DNA from: Periconia sp. R9002
Taxonomy: Eukaryota > Ascomycota > Dothideomycetes > Pleosporales > Periconiaceae
DNA: 64,000 bases
Direction of reading: 5' to 3'
NCBI GenBank assembly: GCA_023627715.1
Contig: JAMAHW010000039.1
Coordinates: forward strand, 186,001-250,000
The position numbers and the translations under genes were made by a program. Shown here piece after piece: positions 1 to 11,584 of this stretch (position 1 is the first letter of the stretch; each line of letters starts with the position of its first letter). Below the pieces are notes generated by a model. It worked only from the letters and a program-made list of their open reading frames with translations. It did no database searches and was not told where the DNA came from.

Positions 1-315
1 CATTGATAACTGTCTTGTCTTTCCCATCATTTAAGAGTGCTTCCGTTTTAGGTGTCCGGCCGGGTTGGTGCCGTGCCGAACTAGGTATAGCCTACACTTT
101 TTCCTAGACATGGTTACTTTAGGTATACATCGATGCCACGCTAGGCCGCATGATTCTGGACTTTTGTATCATATTTGTAGGCTAGTGTTCGAACTTTCCA
201 GGTTGAACTGCCGTGGTGGTAGAGTTGTAGGGTTTATGCCTTGCTGTTGTTATATGTCTGATAAGATTTCGTTTTCCAGGGACGGCCCTGAATCAAGACG
301 ACGACCGTGTTCACC
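1..315. other. 5' flank of the CFEM receptor gene
   Basis: No convincing coding sequence. Short open frames here have no recognisable motif. The segment directly precedes the receptor start codon and presumably carries its promoter. A CACC sequence sits right before that ATG, a good fungal start context. Confidence 0.4.
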
Positions 316-2205
316 ATGGCTCATCGTTACTTTTCCCAACTTTTTTTTGCGACTTTGATATTGTTGACGGGACAACTTGTCGTTGGATCGCAGTCGTTCG
401 CACGGTCCAATGCTAAGTCGCCACTTGAACTTGTAGGGCAAATTCCAACTTGCGCAGTGAGTTTTGCATCGCGACACGAAATTAAAGGAGACTTACAATC
501 TTAGATTACTTGCCTCTCCCAACATGCTCCGTCAATAGGCTGTACATTGCTCGACATAGAATGTCAATGCTCTTCGAAAAATTCTACCAAGATTCTTTCG
601 TCGTGTTTACAAGCCAACTGCACATACGAGCAGTCGTTCAGTAAGCGATGCGCAAGTGTTCAACCCTACAGAGCTGACACTGGAAAAGAGCTGCTTCACG
701 TCCAGGCGGAGTTGTGCGACAAGCCTAGCGATAGCAAATCATATCAAGTCGAGATTACAGCGTATGTTTCCGGTATAGTTGCTGTAATTGCTGTGGTTTT
801 ACGTTTCGTATCACGACATATTGGGGGGAGTAAGCTCTGGTGGGATGATTGGCTTCAATTGGCCTCGGTGGTAAGACAGAAAACTCATGCTGATAATAGT
901 GCGCGGAGCTCACTGCTCGACAGATTCTAGTTGTCCCAATGACAGTGGTTCTGCTTTTGAGTGAGAGGTTCCTCAATGTCATCTCATTACGTCAAGCTAA
1001 TATGGTTTCTAGACGTAAAAGCAGGCATCGGCCGTCACATATGGAATCTCACATATCAAAATGTGGTGGATGTCGCAAAATATAGTAAGGTTCAACTGAG
1101 ATTCCTATTCACAGACACTACTAACAACGTACAAGCTTATATAGCCACAATCTTCTGGGCAGTCGAGCTTCTCCTCCTCAAGTATAGCATCCTGTGCCTT
1201 TATCTCAGGCTGTTCCCAAATCGATGGTTGAAGCGGGTCGTAATTGGATTCTCCGTCTTTACCGCTCTGTTCACTCTACCACTAATCGGAATGGCGGCAT
1301 TCCAGTGTGTACCTGTTCGCGCTGTCTGGGATCTTGAAGCAAAACGAACTGCCCACTGCATCGATTACATTGCTATTCTCAAAGCAACCGTCGTTTATGA
1401 GGTTGTCGCGGAGACACTGCTTTTCGCATTGCCGCTTCCCATCGTACTCAACTTGAATTTGAAGCGCACCAAGAAGATCCAGCTAATGGTTTTCTTCGGG
1501 TTGGGAATCATGTAGGTCAGATTCCGCACATTATGTCTTTAGAATCTTTCCGGAAAAAGGAATATGAATACTGACCCCCACAACAGAATCATCGGAATTT
1601 CCTGCGCGCGCTTGCCAGGCCTCCCAGGCGTCGTTGACACAGATGATCAACCCTACACAACTGTACACGCAACGATCCTCGGCTTCATCGCTAGTCTGGT
1701 AGGCCATGTCTGCGCCGCGGTCCCCACTATCCGCGCCCTCCTCCGCCTCGTATGCTGCACCGACAACGTCGAAGGTTCACGGCCCTCCAACTTTGCCGGC
1801 AGCTCCAACAACGGAAAACCCAGCTCACATCAAAGTTCGCAAGCGTCACATCCCACTTCACACAAGCGCAATATCTCCGCTGCCGCGTCGCAGTGGAGCA
1901 GGAAGAATTCCATACCGCACGATTCCCCCGTACCGCGGAGCACGGACTACTTACCAAATGACTGGCAAAGAAAGTCATTCCTGCCGAGGCAGGAGAGTGC
2001 GAGTCGTGAGCGCGATCTGGAGAATCATTTCAGTCCAGATTCGTATGAATTGGGGGAGATGAGGTCTCCGCCGCCGCGGACGTATCAGCAGTCTGTGAAT
2101 CGGGTTAGGTCGGGCAGGATACCGACGCCTGGTCGCAGTAAATGGGTATTGCTCGATAATAGTAGGAATGCGACGGTCAGTGAGAATATGGTCCGCGATT
2201 TCTAA
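316..2205 (+). CDS. CFEM-domain seven-helix receptor (PTH11 type)
   Basis: Proposed exons are 316-456, 505-870, 924-960, 1013-1511 and 1587-2205, all with GT-AG borders and closing phases, giving about 553 residues. A signal peptide (MAHRYFSQLFFATLILL) leads into a CFEM domain with eight cysteines at about residues 46, 50, 60, 67, 69, 81, 86 and 96 and an Asp before the CxC pair. A fungal rhodopsin-like seven-helix block follows (LWWDDWLQLAS, GRHIWNLTYQ, LKYSILCLYLRLFP). The cytoplasmic tail is long and rich in Ser, Pro and Arg. Family members act at the plasma membrane, and some sense surfaces or host cues; the ligand here is unknown. The ATG at 316 is preferred over an upstream in-frame GTG. 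A 30-nt in-frame stretch at 1088-1117 could be a very short intron, but I left it coding. The small exon 924-960 is the least certain part. Confidence 0.85.
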
Positions 2206-2987
2206 ATACATTTCTCTAAAATTTATCTCTATCTCACTTGTTGTATATGATTCTATCCAGATAATGGTTGAATATTGGGCTTTGCGCGTTGTGAATGTCT
2301 TGTGTAGGACTGCCGGGTAGGTTCTGAAAAGCCGCGAGGGGTGTTGCTGCGAATCAGAGAAAATGACTACAGAGAGATAGATACGCAGCTTAGCGAAAGA
2401 AAGAGTTCGATCGGTGTACGGAGGTACAGATATAAAGATCGATCAGCTGGGGAATTGATGGTGAGTGAGAAAGGAATGGTGTATTCGGCTAATCTGCAGT
2501 GGTACCTAAAGAAGAAACATCTCCTTAACGAGGGAATGTCATTGACGCACCCGGAATTGGTTATGATTGCGTGGTAAAATGAGTCACTGGCGGGGTGGCT
2601 TTGTGTCGTCCTACAACTCTCTCATAGTGCCTCATCCTGATTATGCGTCTTGAAATGACATTCGGGCTCAGTGCTTACTGTTTGAAAGTAATTTTCAGCT
2701 ACTATGGGCCAAGAAAGTCCTAACGAACGGCTATGTGGCAATGAAGATTTCAACTTGTATGGCAGTCGTTTTTTGGACACGCAATGTTAAAAAGATACTA
2801 TTCTATGCGCTGTTATGAGCGGCGTGGGGCGGATGGTAGATGGTTTTGTTGAAAAAGACTGTGGATCGGCAACAACTTACTCACTGCTAACCCTCTTTTC
2901 ATCAAGTGTTGAACAACTTACCTGGCGTGCATATTTACAGCCATAACACGAGCAATTATGTTGCTTTGCTATGATAAATCATTCTTC
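2206..2987. other. intergenic region between convergent genes
   Basis: Shared 3' flank of the CFEM receptor and the convergent DHA2 transporter. One open frame of 78 codons (2341-2577) lacks any motif and starts with TTG, so I do not call it. No repeat or RNA gene was recognised. Confidence 0.4.
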
Positions 2988-4781
2988 TTAAGTGCTGTCA
3001 TTGACATGCTTCATTTCCTGTGTAGCATGTCCCTCGTCAGTCTGCTTGGTCTTTCCACGGCTTGTCTTGAGCGACTGGAGGCCAGTCTTGTGTTCTCTAT
3101 GCTCTTGAGATAACTTAGTTTGCTTAATAAATAAGCTAATAAGAAGGCCGCTAAAGCCGACACAGGCATACAAGATGAAGATCTTTTGTAGCGCATCCCA
3201 GTAGGCAGCTTTGACAGTCTGTCTATGATTCGCAGAAAGGCCCGCGATTTTCTGGATACTGGCGGAAGCGTCTCGCCCGCTGAATTTTGACGCAAGCTCT
3301 GTGCCTAAAGCAACTGCTAGATGACCTTGCTGGGAGCTCATTACGTTGCCAAAAACGACTCCGCCAATGGCGACGGAAACAGATGTGCCGATTTGACGGG
3401 CTAAAGAGTAAGCAGAAGTGGCGGCACCAATGTCTCGGGGCTCTATGTTGGTTTGAATGGCAATGAGCGGCGCCTGGAAGTTGGTGCTAGCCCCGGCGCC
3501 GGCGATGATCTGAAAGATGACGATACGGGCCCAGTGAGGTTTGTCGTCGAGATAGGTCAGGAGGCCAAGTCCGATGGTCATGACAAACAGACCAATAACA
3601 ATGGGCCATCGGAAATTTCTAGTCTTCTTAATAAATATTCCAGAGCCTACGGAAAGGAACGAGGATGCAAGGACGTATGGTAGCAGGTATACTCCAGATA
3701 AGAGCGGGTTGACTCCGAGAACGGCCTGGAAATACAAAGGTAACCAGTAGCTGCCGCCGAGGAAAGCCATGGCATGCAGGATGCTCAAGCTGTAAGCGGA
3801 GACGCTATTTCTGTAGCGGAAGATATGAGGAGGAATGACAGGATAGTTGGCAAATTTGGACTCGTAGATGCAGAAGAGCGCAATGGCAACGACACCAAAC
3901 ACAATAAGGCAGACAACTGTGGCGGATTCCCAAGCGAACTCAACACCGCCAAACTGAAGACCCATGAGCACCATGAGCGTGCCACCAATGACAAGCAGGC
4001 TACCAATCCAATCGATGGCAGCAAGACCTTGTTTGAGAGGCGTGCGAGGATTGTGCAGTTTGAGAAAGAAGACCAACACAACAAGAGACACCCCACCAAC
4101 CGGAAGGTTTATAAAAAAGCACCAGCGCCAGGAGACTCTGTCTGTAAAAACACCACCAATTACAGGACCCAAGGCCGATGCCAAAGCCCAAACAGTGCTA
4201 AGCAAGCCGAAATACATGCCGCGCTCGTGCAGAGGGAAGAGATCAGAAACGCAGATATTAGGCAGGGCAATGGCACCACCACCGCCAATGCCTTGAATAG
4301 CTCTTGCAGCAATAAGCATACCTATGCTTCTGCTGATTGCGCAAAGCAGCGATCCTAGCAAGAATATGCTGACTGCGATGAGCAGCATCTGCTTCCGGCC
4401 AAAAATGTCGGATGCCTTTCCCCAGATTGGTACGACGGCGGCGCTCCCAAGAAGATAGGCACTACCTACCCAAACATAGCCTGCAGGAGCGTTGAAATGG
4501 TCGACAATGGTGGGAACAGCGGTCGTGATGATGGTGTTGTCCAGTGCAGAAAGGAAGAGAGACACAGCGAGAGCGCCCATAATTACCTTCGTCTGGAACT
4601 TGGTCCTGCCAGCTGTGTTCTGCTTTCCCTCGATTGCATTTTGTGTGCTTGTCTGATTTTCCTTGGCATTTTCAGGAGGGGAGCATGTTTGTTGAGCGTC
4701 ATCTTGTATAGTAGTTTGGCTTTTGATGTTGCCTAATGAATTGTCGGATCGACCGGGGTAGTTCGGTGTCGACGACGCCAT
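2988..4781 (-). CDS. MFS multidrug transporter, DHA2 family (14 helices)
   Basis: A single uninterrupted frame of 597 residues starts at an ATG. After a polar N-terminus of about 70 residues comes the first helix with the DHA2 signature LSALDNTIITTAVPTI. Helix 4 carries the loop GIGGGGAIALPN. Helix 5 carries the antiporter motif around GPVIGGVFTDRVSWRWCFFI, followed by NLPVGG. The hydrophobic pattern continues to about 14 helices, with a basic, polar tail. Such proteins export drugs, mycotoxins or other small molecules across the plasma membrane in exchange for protons; the substrate cannot be read from the sequence. It stands alone: about 980 bp of upstream DNA has no gene and the CFEM receptor is convergent. 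Unlike its neighbours it has no intron. Confidence 0.93.
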   Translation of the reverse strand: MASSTPNYPGRSDNSLGNIKSQTTIQDDAQQTCSPPENAKENQTSTQNAIEGKQNTAGRTKFQTKVIMGALAVSLFLSALDNTIITTAVPTIVDHFNAPAGYVWVGSAYLLGSAAVVPIWGKASDIFGRKQMLLIAVSIFLLGSLLCAISRSIGMLIAARAIQGIGGGGAIALPNICVSDLFPLHERGMYFGLLSTVWALASALGPVIGGVFTDRVSWRWCFFINLPVGGVSLVVLVFFLKLHNPRTPLKQGLAAIDWIGSLLVIGGTLMVLMGLQFGGVEFAWESATVVCLIVFGVVAIALFCIYESKFANYPVIPPHIFRYRNSVSAYSLSILHAMAFLGGSYWLPLYFQAVLGVNPLLSGVYLLPYVLASSFLSVGSGIFIKKTRNFRWPIVIGLFVMTIGLGLLTYLDDKPHWARIVIFQIIAGAGASTNFQAPLIAIQTNIEPRDIGAATSAYSLARQIGTSVSVAIGGVVFGNVMSSQQGHLAVALGTELASKFSGRDASASIQKIAGLSANHRQTVKAAYWDALQKIFILYACVGFSGLLISLFIKQTKLSQEHREHKTGLQSLKTSRGKTKQTDEGHATQEMKHVNDST

Positions 4782-5761
4782 GATGTCTTTTCGCTCTCTC
4801 TGGAAGCAATTATGCGCCTGGCGCGGTCGTATAGAAGAGGGTTCTACGCCGGGATACTTCCCCTCCTTCCTTTAAGAGGCCCTGATGCACCGCTACTTTC
4901 TCGTTTGCCCGGGATCGGAAAGAAGCAAAAAGAGGAGAAATGGAAGAGCAGAAATCATGAGGAAGTGCAAAATAGGCGTGAGTGGTTTAGAGTCGGCTTA
5001 ATAATTTCTTACAAGGATCAATTTTGCAAATTGCCGAATTCCCAGTCTTACGTGATATTTTGCCCGAGCACCAATCACGCCAGATCTGTCATAGAAATAT
5101 GGAAAGTTGGCTCGCAACTCTATACAGTACATTGTAAGTCTAGGACTTGTAGTGTATAATAACATGTGGAGAACTAAATGGGAATCGCGGCCTAGGGGTG
5201 TATGTCTAAGCTGCCGACGCCAAAAGGTATAATATAAATTCCTTTCATGAAATCAAAAGATCAAGAATGGATGATACTGGTGCAATGCATTTTTTCATAA
5301 AAGTATTTTGTCATAATATTACGTCCTAGCGACATGAACATTGAAAGAGATGGTTAGCGTATCATGGGTCGCTACAGTACATGATTATGATCTCAACACG
5401 CTATGCCATGTAATGTCTCGCTCATGGATCACTCTCTATCTGGATTTGAATTTCATGGACAAATTATTCAAAGCCCTTCCATAGAGAATGGCGTGTCGGT
5501 CCTTCACCGGGTGATGCTTATTGACCTTCCCGCAAATTTTACTCTAACCTTATTGGGATACGAATCAGCCAACGATATACGATTTAAGTTATGATAAGTA
5601 TGTAATTTACAGACCTTACTGGTGTGCAGGCGAGGGTGCCTAGGGGCACAGCCTCAGCCTCATCACGACGCATAAAACTCGAAACTCGCTTTTTGGACAG
5701 CCACTATTCTTTACCTTCCCGACCGCGCATCGTCGTCGGTGCACCGCGCTGTCGACAAGCC
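4782..5761. other. divergent intergenic region
   Basis: Upstream DNA of the DHA2 transporter (minus) and of the next gene (plus). Open frames at 4812-5159 and 5403-5594 have no recognisable motif. Around 5220-5320 the sequence is AT-rich. No element was identified beyond a presumed promoter role. Confidence 0.4.
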
Positions 5762-7844
5762 ATGGCTTCACTTTCCGAATCCAGAAACAGTATGCTACGG
5801 GATACCATAGATGCGCTTGAGAAACTTGAATACTATTGCGTTATTGAGAAGGAAGCAAACGTTGGTTGGAGGCGCGAGGAAGAGTACGATATCCTCATGT
5901 CTAAGTTTTCAGGAACAAAGAATCTGCTTCAGAAACTTTCGACACTTGAGAATGAGATTGAGAAAGAGATTAGATGGTCCAGTCGCCTAGAGTCCTCCAT
6001 TTTGGCCCTCAAAAGCCAAATTTGGGCCATTCAGGGACCGAGTGGAATCAGGGCGGAGATCGCGAGGATAACAAGTCAAGGAGAGTCTTCGAACTTTAGC
6101 TCAATTCCTTGGAGACGATTAGCCAAGATTTCGGATGAAATTCGAGATGATCTAAGCATGTAAGCACTTCATGAACAAAACCTCTCTTAAATCTTCCTGA
6201 CGGATATTTGGCACACAGGATAGGAGAATTACCATCGAATACCAGGAGTGAAACCGCGTTCCCAGATGTGCAACCCAAGAAGAGTCTGCTACCAGTTTTC
6301 ATACCGTCAAACTTCGCAGGTAGCTCCATCTCGAAGTCCACAGTCTTACATGGAATCTCAAGATCGAGTTGCATTGCTTCCAAAGATGATGAGGATGACT
6401 ACCGGACGGATTTCAACATAAACACCGGGTCTGCGTCTAAGGGTTTGTGTCTTCAATGTTGGTATGTACACGAGAAAGACTGTGGGGGGCCATTTCTGGA
6501 TGTGGCGTCGCTGGAGCATGTGTATTTTGAACCAACTAATGAGAAAAATCGGGGTGGACCTATTCTGAATTTCCGATACCGACTAGTTTGCGGAGCGTTC
6601 GCAACGATTGAAGCTCTGGAAGGGCTACGTCGCCATCTTCTTCGATCATCTAAACCATACTTCCACACCGCCGCTGCACGGATCTCGTCGTTATTCTCTA
6701 ATATTGGCCTTCCGAAAGAACAGATACCGCAAGGGCACAAACGCGTTGAATGGAAAAATGTAAGAAATTGTCTGCCCAGATTGTAACTCGCTTTGGAAAA
6801 TGCTGAATGAATGTAGAGTCGAGGCAAGTTGTTGTTTGATGACTACGTAGAACATTTCCCTGGCGCGGCACTTGATTTGCAGGTCTATCTAAGCAGCTTC
6901 GCATACGCACCCGGATCCATTACAGCGAGTTCAATGCAGGCCCCACCGTCGGGATTTGAAGTATCACGCTCTGAAAATACGCCATCCTGGCTACCCCCTA
7001 CTGGCTCAAGCGACATTGCAGACCATAGATACGGCTACGATATTGAGAGCAGACAGAACGCGGCTTCACAAGAAGAGATGGAACTCAGTGATGTAAGATC
7101 CCGTACTTTGCATCTCTTGGCGTGCACAAACAAAGGACGTCATGGTTTTGAACTTCATCAAACACTTGTCACGCATATCTCCGACGACCGAGAGCTGTTT
7201 CGCGAGTTAAGACGTATTTATCATGAACATCGCGGAAAATTCAAATCATATTGGTCCCTCACAACTGTCCACAGCATCCATTTCATGAAGGTATTGACAC
7301 CGGCCCCAGTCTGTTTGAATTTGCTCTCTGATTAGAATAAACTTACTAGTTCGCCTATGGAGGCCCTCGATACATCGATGTGCGGTGCCACGACGAGCTT
7401 TGTGAGCCCAGCAAACCATGCGAATGCATTCCCCCGGGATATCTCGTTCATCCCAACGGTCTCGACTATGAATGTCGCCCAGTTCCCGCAATACTTTCGC
7501 CACCCGTAGGTAAGCGGCTACTGATGGACTTCTTCACAGATCCAGAGGGGATGGCGCCGAACAGGAGATTTGTCGTGGAGCAACTCCCAAAAAGAAGATC
7601 GGGTGAGCTGCAACCCTACCTGAGTGACGAGTTCGCGCATGCTTGGGGAATTTACTTCAAGGAAGACTGGGACTGGGTCAAAGTCTGGTCTTTCCTTGCG
7701 ATCGGGTTTTTCCCTCCTAGCTTATTGTTCGGTATATTATGGAGCGTACTGAGAAAGGATCTACAAGGAGCTTTCGGGGTGGCAGCTTGGTGGATGGCCG
7801 GCGCGACGATCATTGTTGGTATTGTGGGGACTCGCTCCAGGTAA
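5762..7844 (+). CDS. fungal-specific protein with two C-terminal membrane helices
   Basis: Proposed exons are 5762-6159, 6219-6759, 6817-7290 and 7350-7844; all phases close to give about 635 residues. The first 130 residues look helical and coiled-coil prone (alternating Leu/Glu/Lys). The middle is polar, with a Cys-rich LCLQCWYVHEKDC stretch. The C-terminal third has the block AYGGPRYIDVRCHDELCE, then WSFLAIGFFPPSLLFGILW and FGVAAWWMAGATIIVGIVG, two membrane helices at the very end. I recognise this tail (GGPRYIDVR, then a helix pair with LxGAFGVAxW) as a large uncharacterised fungal family, often seen near incompatibility-type genes. Function is unknown. An in-frame ATG-lacking extension back to 5624 exists; I chose 5762 as the first ATG with a good context. 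Confidence 0.8.
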
Positions 7845-8877
7845 TGATTCGAGTGTATGCAGAGAATTTGCAATCCGAGAATATTTCACGAGGCCACGGT
7901 AACAACTCTCGTGGTGTTTTTTTTTTTTAAAAAAAAATTTCCACAGGACAAACACAGAGAGGGACGATCGTTCTACAAGTCTCTTCTATAAAGATAAACA
8001 CACGCGTGCCGAATTCCTCCACCACGTTCTTCTGGTCTAGAAGCTAATACATTGGCGTGCCTCGGTAGATCAATGTAATCGTCGAGACGTGCGCACTAAA
8101 GGCCGCCATCCGTTGGTAGCGTCAATCATCAGAGCTATTTTATGTGCTAAGCCATCAATGCAAAATGCCTCGGCTGTTTGGAACATTGTTTAACATGAAA
8201 CATTATAGAGGGCGAATGAAATCCGGCCGTTTGATTCGTGATGGAACATTTTTCACCGCGTGCTCACACGTCATTCGTGTACCTGACTCTCTAAGGCCTC
8301 CGAAAGCCGATATCGCGGCAATCCGACACACTGGTTCTTTCCACTCGTCTTCACCATTGGCAGGAATTAAGCATTTGACATCCGTAGATCATATAGGGGC
8401 CCATGCTTTACAATGAATCTCATACGTGAAACGTCATCCCATTCGTCCATCAATCTCGTTGCATGTATGCGTACGTGGATTGCTTTGTTTTTTGTGCATT
8501 TATAGAGAAAATAAGCCATCCTGTCAGTCTCAGATATGAAACACACTCGAATTTCTTGAACAAGCTTTTGATAGTAATTTCGCTATTGTCTTCACCACTT
8601 GATGACGCTTCGCCAAGACCTTTGGGGAGCAGATCAGAGCTAAGGCCCCATACACTAGTCAGGGGAAATGCGAAACAATGGAAAGCGATGTTTCTACGCT
8701 TGTTCCTCGGAGAAGCAGTACGGGAAATTAAAGTCTAATCATCGAATAGATATCATGCATTAGATAGACATGAAAACTATAAAGACGATCGATATCCTCG
8801 TAGAATCCACCACCACGAAGTGTCAAATCTTACATTCGTTTGCATAGCAAGTTACCGCCATTCTTTAAATCACCAAT
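7845..8877. other. intergenic region with T/A homopolymer pair
   Basis: A run of 12 T (7917-7928) is followed directly by 9 A (7929-7937), just after the upstream gene's stop. The rest holds two open frames (8144-8416, 8463-8738) with no motif. The last 100 bp is the promoter side of the esterase gene, with a TATA-like ctataaag near 8778. Confidence 0.4.
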
Positions 8878-9690
8878 ATGCACTTCTCACTTTCCATCCC
8901 GCTCTTTGCTCTTGCGGCATACGCTGCTCCTGTCGAGGATAAACGTCAGGCAGCATGCTCCTCTTACACCATCATCAACACCCGCGGTACTGGTGAACTT
9001 CAGGGTCCGTCTGCTGGATTCATCACCATGAACCGAAATGTTCAGAATCAGATTCCCGGTGGCAAGATTGTGAGCACAACTCCATTTTTCATACCCTCGC
9101 CTCGAGTGCCCTATGCTAATATGCCCAGGTGAACACCGTCTACACCGCAGACTTCAGCCAGAACTCCGCCGCCGGCACTGCCTTCATCGTAAACCAGGTG
9201 TCCAGCACCCTCGCAAAGAGCCCTAACGAGTGCTTCATCCTCGAGGGCTACAGCCAAGGAGCTGCTGCCACCGTGGCCGCACTGCCAAAGCTCACTGGCG
9301 CAAGCTTCGATGCCGTCAAGGGCGTCTTCTTGATCGGCGACCCCGACCACAAGCCCGGTCTGGCCTGCAATGTTGACAACAATGGTGGAACCACAACTAA
9401 GGATGTGAGCGGCTTGAGTGCCCTTCTCAGCCAGGGCATTCCCGACAACTGGGTCAGCAAGACCCTTGACGTTTGCATGTTTGTAGGTCACCCCACTCCC
9501 CGTAACATCGCTCGGAGAACAAAAAGATTTTTCGTTATACGGATTCGAACTGACATGTATATTCCAGGGCGATGGCGTTTGCGACACTACACATGGCGCT
9601 GGAATCAACGCCCAACACTTGAGCTACCCCGCCGATGCAGCCACACAGAATTTGGGTACCAAGTTCATCACCAAGCAATTGCAAGGATAG
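8878..9690 (+). CDS. secreted cutinase-family serine esterase
   Basis: Exons 8878-9069, 9129-9482 and 9568-9690 give 222 residues, close to the usual cutinase size. The signal peptide MHFSLSIPLFALAAYA is followed by a short propiece ending in Lys-Arg (Kex2-type), so the mature chain likely starts near QAACSS. The nucleophile elbow is GYSQG with Ser about 106. The third exon brings GDGVCDTTHG, whose first Asp (about 184) matches the catalytic Asp of the family, and HLSYP with His about 199. Cysteines near each of these fit the family disulfides. The enzyme should be secreted and hydrolyse ester bonds of cutin or related acyl or acetyl esters; cutinase versus acetylxylan esterase cannot be decided by eye. 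The short second intron separates the active-site Ser from Asp/His, so an unspliced product would be dead. Confidence 0.92.
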
Positions 9691-10466
9691 ATTCTGATAT
9701 AGTTGAGTCGTTGGAGTGTAGCCGGATATACAACCTCTGCCTTGCTTAACCTGTACATAACTTTCGCAATATATTTTCTTCGCCTCATTCTTACACCTCG
9801 CGCATGATTTCATATATTTCTAAAGATTTTCAGATTTGCGTGTTAACAATATTCGAACTGTTCACTGCGCAGAAATATTGAAGAATCGACAGTATTCATT
9901 TAACCAATGCTGTAGTATTTTCTAGAAACGATGATCATCTGGGATAACCGAGACAATGGACCGCTAAGCGCTAGGCATGAAGTCGTTTGTTAATATACAC
10001 CACGTAGCGTAGCAAGCTGAAACACTGATCATGTACTTGTTACCACACTAGCTGTATGTAGATAAATTTATACCCGCGACATAGCAGCCAATAATAAGGA
10101 TCTAGAGACGAATCGCACAAGCCTCAGCTGGCCAAAAATGTAGATCTATCAGAATGGGTACGTGTTATACGTTTCTACAAAGTAGCAGAGTCCATTTCTC
10201 TTCTCAATGTCCAAAAAAGAAACTTATCATTATGATATCTATCATTAGAATTTAAGGTCCTACCATTAATAGGTAACAGGGTGTAGGGGAAGAGAGGCAG
10301 ATGAAATTGTGCTCGAAGGGGGACTGATTGACACTACGTTAAGGTGGAGACACATTAATCCATTCTGCCATCCTTGGAATAAGCAAAATCCTCGTCCATC
10401 GCCTCACCAACCAAGTGGGCATATTCACAAGCACAACGAAGCCTCGCTTCTAACATAATTACTCAC
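9691..10466. other. intergenic region
   Basis: AT-rich flank after the esterase gene. No coding frame, repeat unit or RNA gene was recognised. It leads into the polyketide synthase remains. Confidence 0.4.
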
Positions 10467-11003
10467 CTATGAGGACTTAAGATATGCGTCGGTCTTGTGC
10501 GGTGGATTGCACGCCACAGCCCCCAGTTTGGGATTTTCCGTGAAACCCGTATACCTCTCCGTGGCTATGTCACGATCCGCCAGCAGGTGCTTGAACCACG
10601 CTCGGTGGGCGCACCCATAGATCATGCTTTTCCGTGCCCAGATGAAGGCCGTTCGGTTCGCAGACCCCTGCTGGCCATGCGGCCAAGGAGGGAAACGGCG
10701 CGCGCAGATGGCGATGCGTTTAGTCAGTTGCGTTCCAAACGACGCTCTTATCTCAGAGATCACGTGGAACATAGCCAGCCCGACGTATTCGTCGTTGGGC
10801 ACGTCCGACGACTGCAGAGCGTACATATCGATGAGCAGGAGATCGTCGATGCTGTGACCAGCGGCGGAGAGTTGACCGAAAACCTCGTAGGCTATCATCG
10901 CTCTGCTCTTCGCATACTTCTTGATGGGCGCGTCGACGATCAGTTTCGCGGCACCTGGGATGCCAACGTCGGGCGTCAGTTTGTATTTGGGCACTGGGGA
11001 CAT
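10467..11003 (-). pseudogene. thioesterase-like remnant, possibly of a polyketide synthase
   Basis: An isolated frame of 178 codons. Between about 10820 and 10910 it reads MIAYEVFGQLSAAGH then IDDLLLID, which resembles the segment after the GxSxG serine motif in thioesterase domains of fungal non-reducing polyketide synthases and NRPSs (AYExxxQLxxAGxxVxxLxLID). The expected GWSAGG motif is missing; PIKKYAKSRA stands in its place, and what follows does not resemble a thioesterase. No other synthase domain lies on this strand. I read it as a decayed fragment. An alternative is a random frame with a chance match. It lies head to head with the ACP remnant on the plus strand, so the two are not one simple broken gene. 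Confidence 0.35.
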
Positions 11004-11064
11004 CCTGGCTTCTCACAGTCTCAAAAAGCCTGCATACTTTGACGACCCATGATTTGGACCGCTG

Positions 11065-11420
11065 GTGGTCACCAGCGTCCTGTTCGACGCGATCACTCCA
11101 GAAAATGGCGCTGCTGCTTCAATCGTTCATCGACTATCCGAGGCCAGGACTTGCGAAGACCCAGCAGTAGCAACGCGCACAATCACATACGACTTAGTGA
11201 TGAAAGTTGTTGATATCCTGTCTATTTCTCCATTCCGAGGTCGACCCAAGCCGACCGATGTACCGTTACGGGGTGGACTCGCTCGTGGCACTACAGATGA
11301 GGAACTGGATCCCCAAAGAAACAAGGACCAACATGACCCTCTTGGATATTGTTCCGGGGGAGCAAATGGAGATGCTTGCTACCCAAATCGCTAAGAAGAG
11401 CAGGCCTGATGCAGCTGGCT
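11065..11420 (+). pseudogene. acyl carrier protein end of a reducing polyketide synthase, frameshifted
   Basis: Two overlapping plus-strand frames together look like the C-terminal ACP of a highly reducing polyketide synthase. The first carries a linker and helix 1 (TYDLVMKVVDILSIS). The second carries EVDPSRPMYRYGVDSLVALQ, the phosphopantetheine site, with the acceptor Ser codon at 11279-11281. MRNWIPKETRTNMTLLDI and helix 4 (MEMLATQIAKKSR) follow. Reading passes from one frame to the other around 11232-11245, so at least one base is lost or gained. Nothing upstream on this strand encodes KS, AT, DH, ER or KR domains; the sequence before 11065 is occupied by the antisense thioesterase-like remnant. 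This is a relic. A complete synthase must once have existed here or been copied from elsewhere. Confidence 0.7.
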
Positions 11421-11584
11421 TCTTGAGGAAGGATTTCATTCGAGCTTCCACGTTGTCGTTGCATAGAGGCTTTACCTGTCTTTTCGCCTTACTATATGAT
11501 GTTGAAAGCAGATATTGTAGATTTAAAAAGATAAGGATGCAGTGTTTTATAAGGTGTCAGCATATAGCTAACCTTTTATGCTTA

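Noticed and set aside
1088..1117. Possible 30-nt intron inside the CFEM receptor
   Set aside because: Has GT and AG ends and is in frame, but is shorter than any other intron here; treated as coding for lack of evidence.
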